Shown here: one piece after another, positions 56,611 through 64,000 of the stretch
Layout of the letters: each line of letters begins with the position of its first letter
Position numbering within the stretch: position 1 is the stretch's first letter
Position numbers and translations under genes: made by a program
DNA from: Haematobia irritans
Taxonomy: Eukaryota; Arthropoda; Insecta; Diptera; Muscidae
DNA length: 64,000 nucleotides
Assembly: GCF_050003625.1 (NCBI RefSeq)
Contig: NC_134400.1
Coordinates: 53,882,066-53,946,065 of the forward strand
Reading direction: 5' to 3'
The notes under the pieces: model-generated
The model's input: the letters and a program-made list of their open reading frames with translations, nothing else
What the model was told of the DNA's origin: nothing
Database searches by the model: none

Positions 56611-59600
56611 TGTTATACCCTGCGCCACACTGTGTAACAGGGTATTATAAGTTAGTGCATATGTTTGCAACACCAAGAAGGAGACGAGATAGACACATGG
56701 TGTCTTTGGCAAAAATGCTCAGGGTGGGCTCCTGAGTCGATATAGACATGTCCGTCTGTCCGTGAACACATGTTTGTAATCAAAGTCTAGGTGGCAGTTT
56801 TAGACCAATCGACTTCAAATTTGGCACAAGTATGTGTTTTGGCCCAGAATAGAACCCTATTGATTTTGGAAGAAATCGGTTCAGATTTAGATATAGCTCC
56901 CATATATATTTCGCCCGATATGGACTTATATGGCCCCAGAAGCCAGAGTTTTACCCCAATTTGCTTAAAATTTTGCACAAAAAGAACAATTTGTACTATA
57001 GTCAAGTGTGCCAAATTTTATTGAAATCGGTTCAGATTTAGATATAGCTCCCATATATATCTTTCGCCCGATATGGACTTATATGGCCCCAGAAGCCAGA
57101 GTTTTACCCTAATTTGCTTAAAACTTTGCACAAGAAGAACAATTAGTACTATAGTCAAGTGTGCCAAATTTTATTGAAATCGGTTCAGATTTAGATATAG
57201 CTCCCATATATATCTTTCGCACGATATGGACTAATACGGTCCCAGAAGCCAGATATTTACACCAATTTGGTTGAAATTTTGCACTAGAAGTACAATTAGT
57301 AGTGTAGTCAAGTGTGCCAAATTTTATTGAAATCGGTTCAGATTTAGATATAGCTGCCATATATATCGTTCACCCGATTTACACTCATATGACCACAGTG
57401 GCCAATCTTTTACTCCGATTTAATTGAAACTTTGCACAGGAAGTAGAATTAGCATTGTAGCTATGCGTGCCAAATTTGGTTGCAATCGGTTCAGATTTAG
57501 ATATATCTCCCATATATAGCTTTCGCCCGATTTACACTCATATGACCACAGAGGCCAATTTTTAACTCCGATTTAGTTGAAATTTTGCACAGGGAGTAAA
57601 AATAGCATTGTAGCTATGCGTGCCAAATTTGGTTGAAATCGTTTCAGATTTAGATATAGCTCCCATAGTATAAATTTTCTTTTCGACAAAACACCAACAT
57701 TTTTCTTGTAAAATCGACACTGCTTAGTCGAAAAGTTGTAAAAATGACTCTAATTTTCCTAAATTTCTAATACATACACTGAAAAAACAGTGAACCCTTT
57801 TCCATTGCAAAATGAACTAAACTGTAGTAATATTGACCATGATTTAGCCCTTAAGATTTTTATCAACTTGTCTAGTTTATAATTCTCTTAAATTTTAGTT
57901 AATCTATAACATTGTATTTTAGTTCATTTTTACAACACCATAAGATTTATATACCCCTACCAAGTTAAAAAGTCACTATTATTTTGGTTTAACTGCTTAT
58001 TTTTTGTGAAACCCGATAATAAAAAGTGGTTAACAGTCTCCTTAAAATGTCGACGACTAAACTATTTTTAAATCAATCATTCCACAGTACAGAGAAATTA
58101 AATAATTAAAGGAACAACAACCCGTTTTACTATTATGAAAATTTTCATACATTAAAATTCAACTTTCTTTAAGCAAAAGTAATTTATTATAAAAACTTAT
58201 GATGAGAGTTCTTAATACAATGTTTTTGTGAATAAAAATTATGACCACGTGGAACAAGAAAGTAGTTTATTTTAACTCGCTATTTGGACATTTTGACTTT
58301 TCCTTAGTTTTTTATTCATCGTTAGTATATTCACATATCTTGCTGAAAAAAATGGAAGGAATAATGAAAATTGTTAAAAATTAACATGTAATAAAATATA
58401 ATTTTTAATCTCTTTAAATTAGCTTGTAACTTACCATATTTGGGGGCATTTTATTAAATGGTGTAAGGAATTCAACTTTTCTTAGATAAACGTACCTCAT
58501 AAAGTTTGTACCTGAAACAATTAGAGAAATAATGAATTAAGTAATATATTAACTCATAAAACTGTGTTGTTATCGATGTGAAGGACATAATACAATAAAT
58601 ATTCTTGTCAAAGGAAAGCCAAAGTTTTAATATAACTTACCAATTCTCTATTAAATTGTACGCTGAGGTTAAAAAGTTATCGAAATTCATTTGGGGATAC
58701 TCTGAAATTAAATATTTATTTTTTACATTAAATAGAAAACATTAAATTGGTTTCCAAAAAATCTAATTAAAGAAATAATATGCATAAAAAAAACTAAATA
58801 TTCTGGTTAAAAGAATGTTAAAGAAAGCTTACCAATTCATAAAAATGTTTCTAAATTGTTATTCTGAAATTAAATATTTGTTTTTTACAATAAAAATATT
58901 AAATTTGTTCCCAAAAATATTTGATTATTGTAATACTAAAATAAGGTATTAAAAACATGTAATTTTGATAATAAAAAGGTCATAAAAATTTAAATATTCT
59001 AGTGAAAAGAAAGCCAAATTTTAAAAGAAAACTTACCACTTCTCTATTAAAGTATACGCTGAGGAGGAATATAAAAATATGCCCGAATCCATCTTGGGGT
59101 TGCTCTGAAATTAAATAGTTTTTTACAACAAAGAAAAACATTAAACTAGTTAAAAAAAAAATAATAATAATTAGCAAATAATGATATAAATAAAAAATAT
59201 CTTTTTTAAAAGAAAACCACATTTTAAAAAGAATACTTACCAATTTATGATTAAACTATATGCTGAGGTGTAACAAAAATTTTCCAAAAATATTTGATTA
59301 ATGTAATACTAAAATAAGGTATTAAAACCTGTAATTTTTGACAATAAAAATGTCATTAAAACGTAAATATTCTAGTGAGAAGAAGGCCAATTTTTAAAAG
59401 AAAACTTACCACTTCTCTATTAAATTATACGCTGAGGAGATATATAAAAATTTGCCCGAATCCATCTGGGGTTGCTCTTAACATAGATATTTTTTACAAC
59501 AAAGAAAAACATGAAACTTGTTAAAAAAAATAATAATAATAATTAGCAAATAATAATATACATAAAGAATATTATTTTTTAAAAGAAACCCACATTGAAA

Positions 59601-60930
59601 AAGAACTCTTACCTATTTATCATTAAACTATACGCTGAGGTGTAACAAACAATTTTCCAAATCCATCTGGAGTTACTCTGAAATTGAATATTTATTTTTT
59701 ACATTGAATAATAAAAATTAAATTAGATAAAACAATTTCAATATTCTTTCCATTTCAGCATTTTTTCCTAAATATTGAACATTCTTAATAACTTTTTTCT
59801 AAGATACCGATCATCACTTCGCCATCGTACATCTCATCGCTAAAATATTAATAACTTTCATTTCAAAGTTTTAATAAACAAACACAAATATATGGCTAAA
59901 AAAAACCAAAATAGCCCATACCTTTATATTCCCTTGTTACATACTTGCTAAAACGATGCAACAGCCCACGCCAACGCCAACTATATAACTGAAGCATGCC
60001 AAACAAAACCAAGCAAAACCAAAACATTCCTACAACAACAAAAACACATGTGCCTTCATTGAAAACAACACCTCATCCAGACAAATAAACCATTCGCCAA
60101 TAATAAACACACACACAAACCACTGAAAGAACAAAAACAACCCCTCGCTCAGATATACACAACATCCCCATCACTCGCTACCCTTTCTCATTATTGCATT
60201 GCATGCTCTCACTCTCAAAAAAAATTCAAGTAGCATCATCTTTACATTAAACATATTCCACTTTGACGAGAAAGATCTCTGTACTATGCATTAGTTCATC
60301 GCATCTGTCCACAATTTACTCTAAAAACAATACTCTTAAATGCATATCAGTATAAGAACGATGAAACGTTTAACTTAAAATTAGCAAAAACTTCATGAAA
60401 TGATATCTACCCATTTTTGACGAAAATGTCTATAAATTTAATTACATGTGAACTAAAAATATTTCATTGGGAAATTTTTTACCAACAATTATTAATCATA
60501 GGAATTGTCAGTAAGAAATTGCTATCCACTTTCAAGTTCATTTTTCGTAAAAAAATATTTTCTCATACAAAAAAATCTTATGGTAAATTGCACTTATTAT
60601 TTAGAAAATACTTTACATTTCACAAGTAGTTTTATAGCATGACAAACGCATTTTTAACTACCATTTAAGAAATTTTTTAAGGAAATTTCCATCGTATTTT
60701 GTAGGCCATGACGATTGCTACTTAGAATTTGTAAAATTTCCTTTCGAGTAGTTAATTTTCGTTGAAGATACGAAAAATGAACTAAAATTCTGGAAAATTA
60801 TTGTAATAAATTATTGTAAAAATCTTCTTAAATTTACGAGACACTTTTTTTTTTGTGTATATATCGAGCGATAAATCATAAGTAAACTTTTGCGAAGTTT
60901 CCTTAAAATTGCTTCAGATTTAAATGTTTC
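56611..60930. mobile_element. mini-me-like repeat, copy 6, split by element A
   Basis: Starts TTATACCCTGCGCCACAC; GTCY tract near 56749-56763. The marker TCGGTTCAGATT recurs at 56876, 57027, 57180, 57333, 57486 and (one mismatch) 57639, giving 153-bp steps. It is interrupted at TA 57775-57776 by element A and resumes at 60858 with TATATATCGAGCGATAAATC, contiguous in copy 4 at 29610. Confidence 0.85.
57777..60857 (-). mobile_element. Cassette-family element A, complete and uninterrupted (3.1 kb)
   Basis: CACTGAAAAAACAGTGAAC and CACTTTTTTTTTTGTG ends, with TA at 57775-57776 and 60858-60859. The empty site is preserved in copy 4 of the mini-me-like repeat. On the minus strand it carries the same cassette series as element C (between about 59700 and 58300), with one cassette present twice more, so copies differ in cassette number. 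No long ORF. This is the best reference copy of the family in the window. Confidence 0.9.
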
Positions 60931-60967
60931 CCATATTTATACCCTTCACCACTACTGTGGTACAGGG

Positions 60968-61073
60968 CAGGGATCCGGAACGGAGCGGGAGGGGAGCGGG
61001 AGCGGAAGCGGCATTTCTAAAATCCGGAGCGGAGCGGTTTCCAAATGAAAAACCGCTCCGCTCCGAATAAAAT
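60968..61073. mobile_element. GAGCGG-rich hAT-like terminus with hairpin
   Basis: Starts CAGGGATCCGGAACGGAGCG and contains GGAGCGGAGCGGTTT facing AAACCGCTCCGCTCC. CAGGG starts and GAGCGG arrays are typical of hAT termini. The right terminus was not found; a MITE follows at once. Confidence 0.45.
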
Positions 61074-61644
61074 CCCAGCAAAAAAGCGTCGCCAAAAATG
61101 TAATGAAAATGTTCTTTTTGGATCTGGAAGTGGTGCAAAATTGACGCAGAAGCGATGAATTTAACATGGGCTTGTCATAGGACGGAAGTCCTCCATTTCA
61201 ACAACCGTTGCACTGAATTTGCATCACTTCTTTAGGTGTGATCCGAATTCAATGTTTTGGATGTAAATTAAAAAATTCTGTGATATTTTGTCAAATAAAT
61301 AATTTTTATAATTTTTTATAATTTTTAATGGATTCTAACGCTTCTCAGAAACGTTTGACCTCAAATATTTTCAAAAATTCACAATTTTTTCAAATTGGAT
61401 TTATCATTTTTGTCGACAAAATGTAAATGATTTCTCCATTTTATGAATTTTTACTCTGTTTTTAACCTATTTGAAACAAAAAAGTTAAAATTGCCCCTTA
61501 AAAGTATGAAAAAAACAAGTTATAAAAAATTGAATTAAAAGAACTTCCTGGGTAGTTCAAATAAAGAACATCATTGGGGGTGCATCTTCTGGAAGTGCTT
61601 TTAAAGTTGTTCTTTTGGAAGAACTTCCAAATTTTTTTGCTGGG
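61074..61644. mobile_element. CCCAGCAAAAAA MITE (571 bp)
   Basis: CCCAGCAAAAAAGCG at the left and TTTTTTTGCTGGG at the right, inverted. Interior words TGATGCAAATTCA and AAAAAGAACATTTTC (in reverse) also occur inside the two hAT copies at 48120-48480 and 53869-54380. Flanked by AT on both sides. Confidence 0.7.
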
Positions 61645-61978
61645 ATATTACTTGAATGAAATGTGTAACTTTGAAATTACACTGTGTAGGTAATTTCAAA
61701 TATAGCTAGTACTTAGCGTAGTGTGAGTAAACGTTTAAAATGTACGATATGTATTTTTGTACGTACGTACATTGGGGAAAACACAACGTGTTTTGTTAGT
61801 AATTGTTTTCAAAAACGGCAAATGTCAAAATATATCTCTAGTATGTGTTGTAAAAGTAACAGTACTTTCGATCAATTTCATCCCGTATTACTACAAAGAT
61901 GTTTGTAATGAACGTCAAATAAATGCAATTAAACGATCTTATTTATATTTAACTTTTTTAGTTTTCTACACTGAAAAA
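61645..61978. other. No recognisable feature
   Basis: Two overlapping open frames (61723-62041) run into the next element and show no motif; I do not call them genes. Confidence 0.5.
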
Positions 61979-62600
61979 AATATTGTCGTGAAGTCAAAGA
62001 TTTCATGTCCTTACAATGGAAGACGCATTTCTCTAAAATAAAGTTTTTTTTCCTTGTCCAAAAGTCAATAAACTTTTGAATGAAGTTGTAATGTTCTTAT
62101 AATTAAGTGATTTTACTTAAAAATGTGTATCATAACATGAAAGATAAAATTTTTGAGGTAAGGTCAACGTGACTTTAATAATTAAGAAAAATTCTTTAAA
62201 ATTAATAAAATTGTCTTTAAATTTGTTTCCTTTTTGCATCTTGCCTACAAAGCAAAAAATCGTTAAAAAATAAGACATGTTTTTCAACACTTTATTTTAA
62301 AGACGCTTTTTACTTGAAACATAGCATAATTTCTACTGGAAGTCGAGTCTTAATATGGAAAATAAAATTGTCGTTAACTCGTTTTTAAAGGATTTTGATA
62401 ACAACTGACGAAAAAACTCTACAAAAATTAAAAATTAACATTTGCTTCCTAGAAGCAAGTACATAACACCCAAATTTAAAAGAGAATTGCGTCTTTAACG
62501 TATCCTTGCTTGTATTCTCCGCTTCTTTGGCTCGGAATTAATACCCAAACTGTTAAAATAAAGACAAAATCTTTGGAACCGGGCATGCTTTTTTTCAGTG
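61979..62600. mobile_element. E-family TA element, complete (622 bp)
   Basis: CACTGAAAAAAATATTGTCG and GCTTTTTTTCAGTG ends, with TA at 61977-61978 and 62601-62602. Uninterrupted reference copy for 28214-30563. Non-coding. Confidence 0.9.
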
Positions 62601-62602
62601 TA

Positions 62603-62976
62603 AGGACATTCATATTTTCTTTACTATTGTACTATATCCTAGCATTCTCTTATTTCTGATTCTGATTATTTCTCGAAAATTTAATTAAAATTATGGATAG
62701 TTTCAATTTTGGTTGAAAAATGTGCGCATATACATTTATTTTAATTTTTTCTCACATTGAAAACTAATGACTTGATTTGTATTATTGCATGTTATCTACT
62801 TTTTTGAGAACGAACATTTCTTAAAAACACTGTTCGAAAACGTATTTTTACAAAAATACAAAAAAAAGCGAAATTAGGTAACACTAGATCTGAGTAAGAA
62901 TATTCATAAGTATGCCACGGACTGATTTCGATGGAGGTTGTTGAAAACATAAACATACACACACACATTACAAATA
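62603..62976. other. No recognisable feature
   Basis: AT-rich DNA with a short ACACACACA run near 62957-62966. Nothing coding or repeated recognised. Confidence 0.5.
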
Positions 62977-63877
62977 AAGGGTGGTTAAAATTTCAAATGC
63001 CGATGTTGATTTTGAATAAAACACAAACTATTTAGGACATTATTGTAATTTTATTTTATTATGATATATTGGTATTACTCAATTATGTATGGAACAAAAT
63101 ATCGGTCAACCGCGACCTCGGTGGCACACCTTCATCCGATGGTCCAAATTTTCGATGACGTTGAGGCATAATGGAGGTTCTATGCCGTTAATGTGCCGAA
63201 TTATCTCATCCTTTAACTCTTGAATTGTTGCTGGCTTATCGACGTACACTTCTTTCAAATAACCCCAAAGAAAAAAGTCCAACGGTGTCAAATCACATGA
63301 TCTTGGCGGCCAATTGACATCGCCATTACGTGAGATAACACGGCCATTGAATTTATTGCGCAAAAGAGCCATTGTTTCGTTAGCTGTGTGGCAAGTGGCA
63401 CCGTCCTGCTGAAACCATCGTCCACATCCATATCTTCCAATTCGGGCCATAACAAGTTCGTTATCATCATAGCCAACACCATTCACAGTAACTGCCTGAC
63501 CGGCCTCATTTTGGAAAAATACGACCCGATGCTGCCGCCAGCCAATAAACCGCACCAAACAGTCACTCTTTGTGGGTGCATTGGTTTTTCGACAATCACT
63601 CTTGGATTCTCATTCGCCCAAATGTGGCAATTCTGTTTTTTGACGAATCCACTGAGGTGAAAATGTGCCTCATCACTGAAGATGATTTTCTTCGAAAATT
63701 GATCATCCACTGTTGCCATTTCTTGGAACCATTTAACACGTTGTTGGATTGTGTATCTCTCCATGGTTCAAATTGAGTAAGTCTGAAATAGAGAAATGTC
63801 AAATAAAATTCGGAAAAAAACTTGGCGTTTAGGTGTGGTTCACATTCAACATCGGCCCTTACAATTTAACCACCCTT
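62977..63877 (-). mobile_element. rosa-like (DD41D) mariner, internal-deletion derivative
   Basis: AAGGGTGGTTAAA inverted ends that extend inward to a shared CCGATGTTGA block, with TA at 62975-62976 and 63878-63879. At 901 bp it is shorter than an element with a full transposase would be. It carries the broken transposase at 63106-63764. Confidence 0.9.
63106..63764 (-). pseudogene. rosa-like DD41D transposase, deleted and frameshifted
   Basis: Starts MERYTIQQRVKWFQEMATVD: the first residues of the N-terminal HTH are fused straight to the region before the catalytic core, so most of the DNA-binding domain is missing. Then KKIIFSDEAHFHLSGFVKK (first D), a frameshift near 63540, NEAGQAVTVNGV, two more near 63480 and 63410 (LWPELEDMDVDD lies in another frame), WFQQDGATCHTA (second D), and PPRSCDLTPLDFFLWG (third D), stop at 63106. 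Forty-one residues separate the last two catalytic Asp, the DD41D spacing of the rosa group. Inactive. Confidence 0.85.
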
Positions 63878-63879
63878 TA

Positions 63880-64000
63880 TAACAAAACCTCTTCTATACG
63901 TCTGTTGCAAAACAAAAAAACTTTCGGAGAGTAGTTACTTCTACTCTGTGTATAGACTTTCAATTCCAATCAGCGTTGCCGTTTTGGTCCGATCGGACCA
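63880..64000. other. Window end, possible start of a further element
   Basis: CAGCGTTGCCG at 63971 looks like a hAT-type start, and TGGTCCGATCGGACCA at 63985-64000 is a perfect 16-bp palindrome. The sequence stops there, so nothing firmer can be said. Confidence 0.3.

Noticed and set aside
56787..57360. Repeated GAISKSEPIS-type peptides
   Set aside because: Periodic frames arising from the 153-bp unit (51 codons) of a mini-me-like repeat.

Overview
The window looks like repeat-dense nuclear DNA from a calyptrate (muscid-like) fly. It is AT-rich and eukaryotic: spliceosomal GTAAG/CAG signals, AATAAA signals, mariner, rosa-like, PIF/Harbinger, hAT and piggyBac-type elements, LINEs, Penelope-like fragments, and the (GTCY)n-bearing 'mini-me-like' repeats typical of Diptera. 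I could not recognise one intact host gene. Nearly every recognisable coding stretch is a decayed transposase or reverse transcriptase. The species assignment is inference.

Layout. 1-3452: a TA-targeting element with exon-like cassettes, interrupted by others; then a (CA)n(TA)105 microsatellite. 4051-12716: a LINE reverse transcriptase tail split by an 8.3-kb hAT element with an 8-bp target duplication. That hAT holds a dead mariner, which is itself split by another TA element carrying a MITE, an RNase-H LINE and a mini-me-like repeat. 12717-14956: sparse DNA with a 5'-truncated LINE tail and a Tc1-like remnant. 14957-19028: a 1.57-kb tandem duplication, one copy hit by a MITE. 18722-22160: mini-me-like repeats with nested insertions. 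About 22165-22740: a Penelope-like fragment with a hammerhead ribozyme fold. 23459-47860: one ancestral two-gene PIF/Harbinger locus (zeste-type Myb/SANT gene on +, transposase on -, convergent) inflated by nested insertions and a 3.4-kb tandem duplication. 47858-56120: a six-level nest (mini-me-like > cassette element > piggyBac-type MITE > hAT > TA element > TA MITE). 56611-60930: a mini-me-like repeat split by a complete 3.1-kb cassette element. 60968-64000: hAT-like terminus, MITEs and a rosa-like (DD41D) mariner deletion derivative.

How the parts relate. Target-site duplications order the insertions, and in several places removing an insert restores a reading frame or a known repeat: LINE RT at 4230/12507, mariner at 4678/11945, Harbinger transposase at 45102/47177 and 44373/45024. 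Most inserts share one architecture: a TA target, termini reduced to CAC...GTG, and subterminal arrays of a short motif private to each family. Family labels used here (cassette family, FB1, TATGTTTG MITE, E-family, AATCAATT family) are ad hoc. Boundaries were read by eye against other copies in the window.
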